A stretch of DNA of 64,000 nt from Campylobacterales bacterium (GTDB lineage: Bacteria; Campylobacterota; Campylobacteria; Campylobacterales; Sulfurimonadaceae), in the NCBI GenBank assembly GCA_014859655.1, contig JACUTT010000008.1, positions 1 through 64,000 on the forward strand. The letters are read 5' to 3'. This document shows, one piece after another, positions 7,800 through 17,448 of the stretch. The translations under genes were made by a program, and so were the position numbers. Positions within the stretch are counted from its first letter, which is position 1. Each line of letters begins with the position of its first letter. The notes under the pieces are model-generated. The model worked only from the letters and a program-made list of their open reading frames with translations. It was not told where the DNA came from and searched no databases.

Positions 7800-8891
7800 C
7801 TATTCCCCTTCGGTAAGCTTTTTCATCAACTCTTTCACAGAGATGATCTCCGTGATGCGGTAGCCGTTGGTGCCGGAAAAGAAAAGACCGAGTTCAAGAT
7901 TGCCCTCATAAGCATCAGAGAGTCTGTCCGCGATACAAAACCCGACCTCTTTGGCCTCAACGCCTCTGTGGCAGGGAGCGACGCAGTTGGAGATGCATTT
8001 TATCGCCGGGCCTTCGCGTCTTTCGACTAGACCTGTAAGATTGGTACGCACGCCGCGTGCAGGGTAGCCGACAGGGGAGCCCATCAGTATAATGTCCTCT
8101 TCTTTGGCACCCAGCAGTACATCTTTGAAGTTGCTGTGCGCGTCACACTCATGCGTTCCGATAAATCGTGTGCCCATCTGCACACCGCTTGCACCAAGAG
8201 CAAGCATCTCATCGATGTCCGCTTTATCCCAGATGCCGCCTGCTGCTATAACAGGCATTCCGCCCCATAGAGCGGCCTCTTCTACGACCGGTTTAACAAG
8301 GTTTTCAAGCTGATTTTCATCCAGGGCGCACTGCTCATAGGTAAAGCCCTGGTGCCCGCCGCTTTTTGGCCCTTCAAGGATAACCGCGTCAGGAAGACGG
8401 CCATAGCGCTTCTCCCATCGCTTACAGATAATCTTCAGGGCCTTTGCGGACGAGACGATCGGAACCAGGGCAACATCGGGATAGTCCGCCGTAAACTCGG
8501 GCATATTTGTCGGAAGACCCGCACCCGTAATAATGATATTTGCGCCTGCCTCACAGGCATCAGTCACGACACGTCCGTAGTCATTAATCGCATACAAAAC
8601 ATTGCAAGCAAGCGGTTTATCCCCGCAGACATTGCGTGCGTTTTCAAAGATCTTGAACAATGCATCTTTGGAGTAGAAGTTATGCACCTCCAAAGGACGT
8701 TCCGCGACAAGACGCTGCACATAAGCCTTGTCCTCATAGTATCCCGTTCCCACAGAAGAGATAACGCCCAGACCACCCTCTTTACTGACATTTCCGGCTA
8801 ATTTATCCCAAGAGATACCCACGCCCATTCCACCTTGGACGATAGGAATATCAATGATATGCTTTCCAATTTTTAGCGATTTGAATGCCAT
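7800..8891 (-). CDS. Nitronate monooxygenase / FabK-type FMN flavoprotein
   Basis: 363 aa, a TIM-barrel flavoprotein of the NMO/2-nitropropane dioxygenase and FabK superfamily. Visible motifs are IPIVQGGMGVGIS at the start, NIIITGAGLP, EGPKSGGHQGF (FMN phosphate loop with the family histidine), VIAAGGIWD and ALGASGVQMGTRF. The cysteine-containing tail CISNCVAPCHRG is found in the subgroup commonly annotated as nitronate monooxygenase. The substrate may be a nitronate or, in FabK-like members, enoyl-ACP; sequence alone does not decide. The ATG abuts the tyrS stop codon, so it is translated within the tyrS operon. Confidence 0.82.
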   Translation of the reverse strand: MAFKSLKIGKHIIDIPIVQGGMGVGISWDKLAGNVSKEGGLGVISSVGTGYYEDKAYVQRLVAERPLEVHNFYSKDALFKIFENARNVCGDKPLACNVLYAINDYGRVVTDACEAGANIIITGAGLPTNMPEFTADYPDVALVPIVSSAKALKIICKRWEKRYGRLPDAVILEGPKSGGHQGFTYEQCALDENQLENLVKPVVEEAALWGGMPVIAAGGIWDKADIDEMLALGASGVQMGTRFIGTHECDAHSNFKDVLLGAKEEDIILMGSPVGYPARGVRTNLTGLVERREGPAIKCISNCVAPCHRGVEAKEVGFCIADRLSDAYEGNLELGLFFSGTNGYRITEIISVKELMKKLTEGE

Positions 8892-10091
8892 TTACTTCAC
8901 CTTTAATACAGCAAATTTTCGTTTGCCTACCTGCAAGACGTATTCACCTGCATCAAGCTGCAGCTGCTCGTCTTGGACTTTTATTTGGTCAATTTTAACA
9001 GCACCTTGCTTAATATCTCTTCTAGCTTGTGTAGTAGATGCTTCAAGATTGCATTCGTGTAACGCTTTTGCAACCCAAATCGGACCCTCGCGTTCAAATG
9101 AGGGCATATCGGTGGGCAGGTCGTTGTTGGAGTGGACCCGATCGAACTCCGCTTTGGCCATTTCAGCCGCTTCATGATCGTGAAAACGCGCCGTTATTTC
9201 CAAGGCGAGCATCTCTTTGGCCCTCTTGGGATGGACCTCGCCCGAGGCCACACGCTGCTCAAGGGTTTTGATCTCTTCAAGCGTCTTGTCGCTGAGCAGT
9301 TCATAATAGCGCCACATCAGCTCGTCGCTGATGGAGAGTACTTTGGCAAACATATCGTTGGCACTGTCTGTCACGCCGATGTAGTTGTTCAGAGACTTGC
9401 TCATCTTTTGAACCCCGTCAAGTCCCTCTAGAATAGGCATCATCAGTACCGCCTGCTCTTTGCCGACATTATAGGCGCGCTGAAGATGGCGTCCCATCAG
9501 AAGATTGAACTTCTGATCAGTCCCGCCTATCTCGATATCGCTCTTGAGGTGTACGCTGTCGTAACCCTGAAGCAAGGGGTACAAGAACTCGCTGATGGAG
9601 ATGGAAGTGCCGCTTTTGTAGCGTTTGTCAAAATCATCGCGCTCAAGCATCCGTGCCACGTTGTAAAGCGTCGTCAGTTCCAGCATTCCCGCCGCACCCA
9701 AAGGCTCGATCCACTCCGAGTTGAAGACCGTCTGGGTATGCTCATGGTTCAAGATCTTGAAGACCTGCTCGTGATATGAGGCCGCATTCTCTTTGATCTG
9801 CTCTTCTGTAAGCAGTTTACGTGTTACGCTTTTTCCGGTAGGATCGCCTATCTTCGCCGTAAAGTCTCCAATAAGAAACTGCACATCTGCACCGTATTTT
9901 TGGAAGACAGATAGTTTTTGCAGGAGCACTGTGTGACCCAGGTGAAGGTCGGGAGCGGTCGGATCGAAACCCGCTTTGACCGTGTAGCGTCTGCCCTCTT
10001 CAAAAAATCTCTTGACGTTTTTTTCAATGCTCTCAATATCTATAATTTCTGCGCATCCGCGGCTGATCTCTTTTAGTGCTGTATTGACCAT
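8892..10091 (-). CDS. tyrS: Tyrosyl-tRNA synthetase
   Basis: 399 aa, class I synthetase that charges tRNA-Tyr. The HIGH-type motif is HLGH (in DLHLGHTVLLQKL) and the second signature is KMSKS (VQKMSKSLNNY). The use of KMSKS and the HLGH spacing place it in the TyrZ-like bacterial subgroup and not with E. coli TyrS (KFGKT). The last 60 residues (EASTTQARRDIKQGAVKID) form an S4 RNA-binding domain. A good AAGGA ribosome site precedes the ATG. It follows spoT by 11 bases. Confidence 0.96.
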   Translation of the reverse strand: MVNTALKEISRGCAEIIDIESIEKNVKRFFEEGRRYTVKAGFDPTAPDLHLGHTVLLQKLSVFQKYGADVQFLIGDFTAKIGDPTGKSVTRKLLTEEQIKENAASYHEQVFKILNHEHTQTVFNSEWIEPLGAAGMLELTTLYNVARMLERDDFDKRYKSGTSISISEFLYPLLQGYDSVHLKSDIEIGGTDQKFNLLMGRHLQRAYNVGKEQAVLMMPILEGLDGVQKMSKSLNNYIGVTDSANDMFAKVLSISDELMWRYYELLSDKTLEEIKTLEQRVASGEVHPKRAKEMLALEITARFHDHEAAEMAKAEFDRVHSNNDLPTDMPSFEREGPIWVAKALHECNLEASTTQARRDIKQGAVKIDQIKVQDEQLQLDAGEYVLQVGKRKFAVLKVK

Positions 10092-10102
10092 AGTTTTCCT
10101 TC

Positions 10103-12250
10103 TTAATTTCTGTAGGCATCATCCGTGCGGATAAGCTGTATTATTTTATGTTTGTTCTCTAGTTTCGTGCGGAGCTTAGCCAGATCGCCCTCCAGACTCT
10201 GCATCTCAATCTCGCAGTATTGCACATGGTCTTTCTGCTCTTTGCCCAGTTCGATACTGACAAGATCGATATTGAGCTTAGCCAGCAGCTGTAAAAATGC
10301 TGCGAGGGCACCCTTGGCATTTTGCAAGCTGACGATAAGATGGTAGTGATAATATTTCTGCGCGGCCCAGTAAACGCTAAGCATCGGTGTCTGCGATTTT
10401 ATCATATCGTAGGCGTGCTGGCAAAGTTTATGGTGGACATGCGCTTTGTTGGCAATCTTAAAAGCGACGATCTCATCTCCGGGCTTGGGATGGCAGCAGT
10501 AGTCATAGACCATATCGCTGATGGAGGTGTTGGACAAGACCTCCAAGGCGCCGAAACTGTACTGCTTCAACTTGAACTTGTGACGTTTCAAAAAGCCCTG
10601 AAAACGGCTATTTTTCTCGATGGCTCCCAGGTAAGAGCGCAGCAATACCTCCAAGTGTCCGGGGTCGGTAGCTACTTTGTACACCGCGTCTTTCAGCGCA
10701 CTTTTTTCCAGCCACTCTTTGATGCGGCTCTGGTTGAGCTTCAAGATCGTTGAGAGAATGTTGATGCCTGCGAGGGTATTGATATGACGCAGCCTCTGGC
10801 TACAGACAAGACGCATATTGTTTTTTGCGCGTGTCGTCTTGACCGAGTCGATCCAGCTGCAGCGCGTTATCAGCTCGTCAGTAGTGTCGATACGGACAAG
10901 ATCGCCGTTTTTAAGCTCGCTCAGAAGACTCGTCTTTGTCTTGTTGATCAGACAGCCCACCGCATGGTTTCCGACCTCCGAGTGCACCGCATAGGCAAAA
11001 TCAAGGGCAACCGCGCCGCGAGGAAGGGTAAAGGGGTCTCCGTTGGGCGAAAAGATCAAAATGTCTTCGCTATAGAGATCGTTTTTGATCAGTTCATAAA
11101 ACTCCTCTACCGAGTCGCCTTGAAACTGAAGGTTATGCATCCACTCAAGGTTTACGCTTGATTCTCCGCCCTTGTATTTCCAGTGCGCGGCAATGCCAAG
11201 CTCAGCCGTCTGGTGCATCTCGAAGGTACGGATCTGCACCTCGAAGATCGAGGTATTGTCAAACACCGTGGTATGCAGGGTCTGATAGCCATTGTCCTTG
11301 GCAATGGCCAGGTAGTCTTTGAAACGCGAGGAGAGAGGCTTGAAGTTCAGATGCATCAGACCCAGGACCTTGTAGCAATCCAGCGGATCTTTGACGAGAA
11401 TACGAATGGCAAGAAGGTCCAGGACCTCATCTATCGAGACCCCTTTGCGCTGCATTTTAAGATAAATGGAATAGGCGTGTTTGATCCGGCTCTTTATCTC
11501 AAAGTCATCTTCGCAAAAACCGTTTTTTATCATTGTCTTCGTGATCTTTTCCGTAAAATCATTGATGCTGACATGGATCTGATGAAAGTTCTCTTTGAGA
11601 TAGGCGGTGATGCGTTTGTAGTCATCGGGGAAGATATATTTGAAACTTAGATCTTCAAGCATATTTTTAAGTGCTGAGATACCAAGCCGGTGGGCAATGG
11701 GCGCATAAACGACCATGGTCTCTTCTGCTATGCGGATCTGTTTCAATTCGGAGAGGGCGTCAAGCGTCATCATATTGTGCAGTCTATCGCAAAGTTTTAC
11801 GACCAGAATACGGACATCCTGGATCGACGCGAGGACCATCTTTCTAAATGAAAGCGCAGAAACGACAAGCTTCTCCTCTGAGTCCGAGGCAGCGAGTTCC
11901 GCGGCTCTTATCTTGTCAATTTTTGTCAGACCCTCGACCAGATGGGCCACATCATCACCAAATTCGGCGGTCACTTCAACTATGCTCATCAGCGTGTCTT
12001 CCACTACATCATGTAAAAGTGCGGCGATAACCATAGCCTCATCTTCGCTGATGATATTGACAATGACAGAGACAAGAATGGGGTGTACGATGTAAGGTTC
12101 GCCGCTTTTTCGGGTCTGTCCCACATGGGCTTTCTCGGAAAAAAAAAGCGCCTTTTCTATAGCAGCAGAAGGTTTCACCCTGTCGTAGAACAGGGCTTTT
12201 GCTCGTTGCAGGTCATGAATATCACGAACGGCTTCAATCGTCTCTTTCAC
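10103..12250 (-). CDS. spoT: Bifunctional (p)ppGpp synthetase/hydrolase SpoT
   Basis: 715 aa from a GTG start with a GGAG site. The N-terminal HD hydrolase domain is visible (YIVHPILVS, then ALLHDVVEDT, the HD pair). The synthetase domain follows (SRIKHAYSIYLKMQ, DLLAIRILV, KDNGYQTLHTTV). A TGS domain (IFSPNGDPFTLPRGAVALDFAYAVH), a helical/zinc-finger-like region and a C-terminal ACT domain (VSLQNAKGALAAFLQLLAKL) complete it. The intact HD motif says it can both make and destroy the alarmone, consistent with a single RSH protein in most Campylobacterota. It sits between rpoZ and tyrS, an order I recall from C. jejuni. Confidence 0.96.
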   Translation of the reverse strand: MKETIEAVRDIHDLQRAKALFYDRVKPSAAIEKALFFSEKAHVGQTRKSGEPYIVHPILVSVIVNIISEDEAMVIAALLHDVVEDTLMSIVEVTAEFGDDVAHLVEGLTKIDKIRAAELAASDSEEKLVVSALSFRKMVLASIQDVRILVVKLCDRLHNMMTLDALSELKQIRIAEETMVVYAPIAHRLGISALKNMLEDLSFKYIFPDDYKRITAYLKENFHQIHVSINDFTEKITKTMIKNGFCEDDFEIKSRIKHAYSIYLKMQRKGVSIDEVLDLLAIRILVKDPLDCYKVLGLMHLNFKPLSSRFKDYLAIAKDNGYQTLHTTVFDNTSIFEVQIRTFEMHQTAELGIAAHWKYKGGESSVNLEWMHNLQFQGDSVEEFYELIKNDLYSEDILIFSPNGDPFTLPRGAVALDFAYAVHSEVGNHAVGCLINKTKTSLLSELKNGDLVRIDTTDELITRCSWIDSVKTTRAKNNMRLVCSQRLRHINTLAGINILSTILKLNQSRIKEWLEKSALKDAVYKVATDPGHLEVLLRSYLGAIEKNSRFQGFLKRHKFKLKQYSFGALEVLSNTSISDMVYDYCCHPKPGDEIVAFKIANKAHVHHKLCQHAYDMIKSQTPMLSVYWAAQKYYHYHLIVSLQNAKGALAAFLQLLAKLNIDLVSIELGKEQKDHVQYCEIEMQSLEGDLAKLRTKLENKHKIIQLIRTDDAYRN

Positions 12251-12272
12251 TTTTTGCTCCGTTCGATCTTAT

Positions 12273-12488
12273 TTATTTGCTGGCTTGAAAACCTTTGATA
12301 GTGATAACACCCTCTGCGATCTCCATCAATGCCAGATCAGCCGGTTTGAATGCTTTTGAATCAATATTCAGTCTGCTTTGTTCGCCGTTTTGCAAAGCCG
12401 TAGCACGCTTCGCGATCGCGATAGCCAATTGGTAACGGTCTGCACCGGTAACTTCTAATGCTTTCGCAGTCAGTTTTTCTAATCTCAT
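12273..12488 (-). CDS. rpoZ: RNA polymerase omega subunit
   Basis: 71 aa. The sequence MRLEKLTAKALEV, then DRYQLAIAIAKRATAL, is the conserved helix pair of omega that clamps the beta-prime C-terminus. A length of about 70 aa is normal for this phylum. Its position directly before spoT is widely conserved and fits the known role of omega in forming a ppGpp-binding site. It starts 24 bases after the pyrH stop. Confidence 0.93.
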   Translation of the reverse strand: MRLEKLTAKALEVTGADRYQLAIAIAKRATALQNGEQSRLNIDSKAFKPADLALMEIAEGVITIKGFQASK

Positions 12489-12512
12489 TGTGTTTCCTTG
12501 GTTTAAAAAGAT

Positions 12513-13238
<726 letters not shown>

Positions 13239-13290
13239 TTACTGTTTATGAAAATCTTGGAATTATACTTAAGATTTGCTTTATATGGGC

Positions 13291-13695
13291 TTATTTATTT
13301 CTGGCATCGACACCGCGCATCTGGAAGGCTTCGATCTGCTTTGCATACTTCGGGTTTCTCATTGTCAGCATTTTTTGCATATTGACGATCATCTTTGCAG
13401 AACTCAGTGGACTCCTCGCATAGTAGTAGACGAATTTAAAATAGTCGTTTGCCTCTTTTTCGTCTTCGGGAAAAGGAAAACTCTTTTCCATCTTCACCAA
13501 GGCGTTTTCAATCTTAGAACGCTCTTTTGTCTCATGCTGCAAGATAGAGATCAAGGACTCAAGTGTCACTTTTCCGTCATGCGCAGGTTCAAGTGTCTTT
13601 ATGACAGGCTCAGACGGTGATTTTTTAAAAATGATAAAGACGATTATCAAAATAAATACAATGAAAACAATAAAAAAACCGATCAGATAGAGCAT
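13291..13695 (-). CDS. Hypothetical membrane-anchored protein
   Basis: I use the ATG at 13695 because AAGG lies six bases upstream and the protein then begins straight into a membrane helix (LYLIGFFIVFIVFILIIVFIIF); the track start at 13737 adds 14 unlikely residues. The result is 134 aa: one N-terminal helix and a soluble helical domain with acidic and basic clusters. I recognise no family. It lies about 70 bases from pyrH with no clear operon link. Confidence 0.7.
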   Translation of the reverse strand: MLYLIGFFIVFIVFILIIVFIIFKKSPSEPVIKTLEPAHDGKVTLESLISILQHETKERSKIENALVKMEKSFPFPEDEKEANDYFKFVYYYARSPLSSAKMIVNMQKMLTMRNPKYAKQIEAFQMRGVDARNK

Positions 13696-13872
13696 GAAAA
13701 ACCTTGATATTTTTGATGGTGCACCCCAAAAGAGCACTCGGGGTTTAAAGTACCCTAAGTATAACAGTTTTAAATATAAATTTCAAAGCGTTTGTGCACA
13801 GCATCTCTTACGCCTTGAACTTCATATATGCTACAATGGCTGGCACAAAGTCTGATTTTTTAAGGGTCAAAG

Positions 13873-15186
13873 ATGTTTTTCTGGTCTTCATTGTTCGGCA
13901 GTGACGCCGCGTCTGAGCATTTCCATTTCGGACGTTTCATCAGCTACAAAAAAAGCTCCTTGCAGCAGGCGCAGTATCAAGAGTCTAAAAAGGCCTTCTC
14001 TGAGCAGCGCTGCATCGAAGGGTATGAGCACTACTTCAACTACCTCTGTTTTTACGATGCCGCCCAGGAGTGCACAAACATCAGCTATAGCAAAGACGAA
14101 AACACCCTTAATTTCAAGCTGATACAAGGCTCAGCCATCATCCAGGGCAGCATCACCCAAAGACGCATGAGCGCGCATGTCAATATCGCGCTCATGCCCA
14201 AAGAGAACATCTCCGTTATGCGCCGTCTGCTGGAAAAAAACTTTCTCTACACCTACAGCAGTTTTTTTCTTGACGAGGATACGCTCAAGGTAAAGATCTG
14301 TTTTGACAACATCTCGCTCTCTCCGCAGAAGGTATTTTTTCCCCTGCGCGAGCTTGCCATCAATGCCGACAGAGAAAAAGAGCTTATTTTGGATGAGTTT
14401 AATGACCTCGAACCTCTTGAACTTGACCACATCGAGGTGATGGACACGCATCTCAAAGAGACAAAACTGCGCTTTTTCAGAGAGTGGATAGACAAGACCG
14501 AACAAAAAGTCCTGCTTCTGCCTACCCAGGAGCAGTCCGGGGCCATCGCCTTTGTCTGGATAAACCTGCTCTTTAAGATCGACTATTTTGTCACCCCGCG
14601 CGGCAAGCTGGGGTATGATATTTATGAGGCGCTTCAGGCCTATTATCTCGACGACGGCAAACACATCGAAGAAAAAAACGATGCCCTGCAAAAAGCCGTG
14701 GAAAAGCTTAAAGAACTCGATACAAGCCGGCTGTCAAAAAATCTCTACTGCGTCAAGGAGACCTTTGATATTTTCAACAGCGAGGGGCTCGAGGAGGTGC
14801 ATGCCTTTATCGAAGAAACCCTGGCAAAAGCCGTCTGGTACAAAGAACACCGCTACGAAGAGATCATTCTGCCCATCTATGAATATTTGGGGCAGTATAT
14901 GCTCTATAACTACGGCATGAACCCTTGTCTGCGCGAATTGGTCCAGCTCAATGTCAGGCTGCACAACACGGATTTCTACTCTGCTCTGGGCATAGAGAGT
15001 CTCTACAAAAATGACAAACTGCGCAGTAAAAAGATCTCCTCACTTATCCGCCAGAGCATTCATGCCTATAACGAGCAATACCCCTATCTTCACGACTTCT
15101 CGCCTGAACTCAACTTCTCCACAAACGAGAAGTTTCACCACTCCTTTTTTCTAGCCTTGAAAAACCTCAACTTTAGCGAGCTCTAA
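13873..15186 (+). CDS. Unknown protein paired with a trypsin-like protease
   Basis: 437 aa, no signal peptide and no membrane segment, so cytoplasmic. Residues 70-185 alternate strands and helices (for example MSAHVNIALMPKENISVMRR, then a strand pair around LKVKICFDNISL) in a pattern like the YbjN / type-III-chaperone-like fold. The C-terminal half (residues 220-437) is mostly helical and rich in aromatic and acidic residues, with no motif I recognise. The stop is one base before the start of the protease gene at 15188, so the two are translationally coupled and probably act together. A TACAAT at about 13833 may be the -10 element. Confidence 0.7.
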   Translation: MFFWSSLFGSDAASEHFHFGRFISYKKSSLQQAQYQESKKAFSEQRCIEGYEHYFNYLCFYDAAQECTNISYSKDENTLNFKLIQGSAIIQGSITQRRMSAHVNIALMPKENISVMRRLLEKNFLYTYSSFFLDEDTLKVKICFDNISLSPQKVFFPLRELAINADREKELILDEFNDLEPLELDHIEVMDTHLKETKLRFFREWIDKTEQKVLLLPTQEQSGAIAFVWINLLFKIDYFVTPRGKLGYDIYEALQAYYLDDGKHIEEKNDALQKAVEKLKELDTSRLSKNLYCVKETFDIFNSEGLEEVHAFIEETLAKAVWYKEHRYEEIILPIYEYLGQYMLYNYGMNPCLRELVQLNVRLHNTDFYSALGIESLYKNDKLRSKKISSLIRQSIHAYNEQYPYLHDFSPELNFSTNEKFHHSFFLALKNLNFSEL

Positions 15187-15187
15187 G

Positions 15188-16282
15188 ATGAATACCAAAA
15201 AGATACTCGACACCTACCAGGACAGCATTATTCAGATCGAAACGCCTCTGGCTTCGGGAAGCGGATTTTATCTTGAAAAACACCGGCTCATCGTCACCAA
15301 CTCTCATGTTGTCACGGGCCTTAAAGAGGTCGTTATCAGCTCCAAAAACATGAAACGGCGCCAGGCAAAGGTTGTTTACGATGACCCGAAATATGACCTT
15401 GCCTTTATCGTCACAAAGGATCTGACGGTCAAAACACCACTGAATCTGGCGAGCGAAAACGTGCATGACGGGGACAAGGCCATTGCGGTCGGCCACCCTT
15501 ACGGACTGAACTATTCGGCAACAGAGGGGATCGTCTCCAAGGCTGCACGTTTGCAGGGCGAACTTGAATATATACAGATCGATGCCGCAATCAATCCCGG
15601 AAACAGCGGAGGACCGCTGCTAAACGAAAACGGCGAGGTCATCGGAGTCAATGCATTCATCATCCAAAACTCTAACAACCTCGGCTTTGCCCTGCCATTT
15701 TCTTATGTCCAGGAGGCCCTGGATGCCTTTAAAAAGCTGGGAAAAAACGACATCATCCGCTGCTCCTCCTGCCTTAACCTTGTGCAGGAGAGGCTGATAA
15801 AAGATGACTACTGTCCGATATGCGGGGTAAAGATCGACATCGCAAAACAGCGCCGGGAGGGCTACAAAGCCGTCGGAACCATCAAAACACTCGAGAAGAT
15901 CCTTGAAGAGATGGGAAAAGATGTTGCGCTGGCAAGACGCGGACAGAGAGCCTGGCAGATCGACGTCGGAACGGCGCGTATTGAGATCTCCTATTATGAC
16001 AACGGCATTATTATTGCCGATGCCTCGCTCTGCCGGTTGCCGCATGAAAAGATCAAAGAGATCTACCGCTTTTTACTGAGTGAAAATGCCAAGATGGACT
16101 ATCTTCATTTCAGCATTGATGACAACTCCATCGTCCTCTCCTACATCGTCGTTGACAGCTCGCTTGAAGAAAAAAGCGGCAGTTTTGCACTGGGACGGCT
16201 CTTTTCTTTGGCTGACAGCTATGACGACATCCTGATAAACGACTACGGCGCGCTTGTGATCAAGAGGGATGACTCTGTTTAG
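15188..16282 (+). CDS. Trypsin-like serine protease with zinc ribbon and YbjN-like tail, probably cytoplasmic
   Basis: 364 aa. Residues 1-185 are an S1C (HtrA-like) protease with the triad His40 (IVTNSHVV), Asp70 (KYDLAFI) and Ser140 (PGNSGGPLL). No signal peptide, membrane helix or PDZ domain is present, which separates it from DegP/DegQ. A zinc ribbon follows (Cys192, Cys195, Cys209, Cys212: CSSC and CPIC). Residues 225-364 (for example ARIEISYYDNGIIIADASL) look like a YbjN / type-III-chaperone-like fold, similar to the partner protein. A processing role on a cytoplasmic partner, perhaps the upstream protein, is possible but unproven. The 3' end overlaps the convergent DUF502 gene by 23 bases. 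Confidence 0.85.
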   Translation: MNTKKILDTYQDSIIQIETPLASGSGFYLEKHRLIVTNSHVVTGLKEVVISSKNMKRRQAKVVYDDPKYDLAFIVTKDLTVKTPLNLASENVHDGDKAIAVGHPYGLNYSATEGIVSKAARLQGELEYIQIDAAINPGNSGGPLLNENGEVIGVNAFIIQNSNNLGFALPFSYVQEALDAFKKLGKNDIIRCSSCLNLVQERLIKDDYCPICGVKIDIAKQRREGYKAVGTIKTLEKILEEMGKDVALARRGQRAWQIDVGTARIEISYYDNGIIIADASLCRLPHEKIKEIYRFLLSENAKMDYLHFSIDDNSIVLSYIVVDSSLEEKSGSFALGRLFSLADSYDDILINDYGALVIKRDDSV

Positions 16283-16877
16283 CTCTGGCCTCTTGCCTTA
16301 AAATGGTCTCTGTGATCTCCTCTTTTTTGACAAAATCCGCACCCATGGAGATGATAAAGGTCGAAGCCTCCTGTAAACTCAGGCTTGTCTTGACCAGGAT
16401 CTCGTTTTTGACGATGACCGTATAGCCGCTTGTGGGAATGGGCGAGGTCGGGATGAAGAGGACCGAAACCCCCGCGTGTTTGTTGATGACGTAGGCCGGG
16501 ACCCAGATCCCCTCTTTCGGGTACTCCAGCAAGACGACCTCTTTTACCCCGTTCTCCTCTTTTCCCGAAAACATCTGTGTCAGTTTTTTCATCACGCCGT
16601 AAATGGAGCGAACCGCCGGTACATTTTCAAAGACCTTGTCGATCGCAGAGATGATGAAGGACTTCCCGTACTTCTCGATCGAGTAGCCCAGAAAGACAAA
16701 GACCAAGAGTCCGACAAGGATAAACATTCCCGTCACCTCGTTGGAATGGGTAAAATCGCTGATCCTGAAAAAAGCCGTGATTCCGAGTTCTGCGAGCATC
16801 TTTAGAAAAATGACGACCAAAACAACGGGCATCAAAGAGAGTGCCCCGACAAACAGATAGCGCATTAAGTTTTTCAT
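16260..16877 (-). CDS. DUF502 family membrane protein
   Basis: 205 aa. Two hydrophobic segments lie near residues 8-27 and 50-68, followed by a cytoplasmic domain. The family signatures are VPAVRSIYGVMKKLTQMFSG, then VVLLEYPKEGIWVPAYV and VLFIPTSPIPTSGY. The role is unknown; a eukaryotic homologue is a plant Golgi-associated protein, as I recall. It overlaps the protease gene tail to tail by 23 bases. Confidence 0.85.
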   Translation of the reverse strand: MKNLMRYLFVGALSLMPVVLVVIFLKMLAELGITAFFRISDFTHSNEVTGMFILVGLLVFVFLGYSIEKYGKSFIISAIDKVFENVPAVRSIYGVMKKLTQMFSGKEENGVKEVVLLEYPKEGIWVPAYVINKHAGVSVLFIPTSPIPTSGYTVIVKNEILVKTSLSLQEASTFIISMGADFVKKEEITETILRQEARAKQSHPS

Positions 16878-16895
16878 AGTTTACAAGCCTTATGA

Positions 16896-16901
16896 TATAA
16901 T
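16896..16901 (+). promoter_or_regulatory. -10 promoter element of trxC
   Basis: TATAAT lies 30 bases before the trxC ATG, and AAAAGGAG is placed properly in between. The promoter looks intact although the gene is frameshifted. Confidence 0.55.
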
Positions 16902-16931
16902 CGGCCTAATTTTATCCAAAAGGAGCCACAT

Positions 16932-17367
16932 ATGAGCGAATTTATACATATTGTCTGCCCCCACTGCAACGCGACCAACCGCATCCCCGCAGAACAAACC
17001 CCAAAAGAGGCCAAATGCGGACGCTGCAAGGGCTCTATCTTAGAGACCAAACCCATTGAACTCACTCCGGACAACCTTGAACAGCATCTGCAAAAAAAAC
17101 GATATTCCCCTCATCATCGACTTCTGGGCGCCCTGGTGCGGACCGTGCAAGATGATGGGGCCCAACTTCGAGAAGGCAGCGAAAAACTTCAGAGGCCGGG
17201 TGCGTTTCGCCAAGATCAACACCGAGGAACAGCAAAGTCTGGGTGCGAAGTTCTCCATCCGCTCTATCCCCACCCTCATTCTCTTCAAAGGCGCAAAAGA
17301 GGTCGACAGGCTCTCAGGTGCTCTTGATGCAGAGCAGCTTAGCCAGTGGATCCGCTCCAGGATTTAA
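16932..17367 (+). pseudogene. trxC: Thioredoxin 2 (TrxC) split by a one-base shift in an A8 run
   Basis: The first frame encodes the zinc-binding head of TrxC (CPHCNATNRIP, then KCGRCKG). The active site WAPWCGPC and the rest of the thioredoxin fold (IRSIPTLILFKGAKEV, cis-Pro) are in the other frame. The switch falls at the eight adenines of 17092-17099: with seven, the protein reads LQKNDIPLIIDFWAPWC without a break and is 144 aa, close to E. coli TrxC (139). It should be a cytoplasmic disulfide reductase. The shift may be a real mutation, transcriptional slippage on the A-run, or a sequencing error. Everything else, including the promoter and ribosome site, is intact. Confidence 0.88.
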
Positions 17368-17448
17368 AAAACATTGCATCCCGCAGCGATAAACAAAAGA
17401 TTTAGGGCAAATACCTTACAATAGCCCCATAATAAAATAAGGAATTAT

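Noticed and set aside
11183-11650. 155-codon plus-strand ORF across spoT
   Set aside because: SpoT is unambiguous on the minus strand; this is a shadow.
17056-17367. Independent 103-aa thioredoxin gene starting at 17056
   Set aside because: Its apparent start is an out-of-frame ATG inside the TrxC zinc head; the fold is better explained as the second half of a frameshifted trxC.
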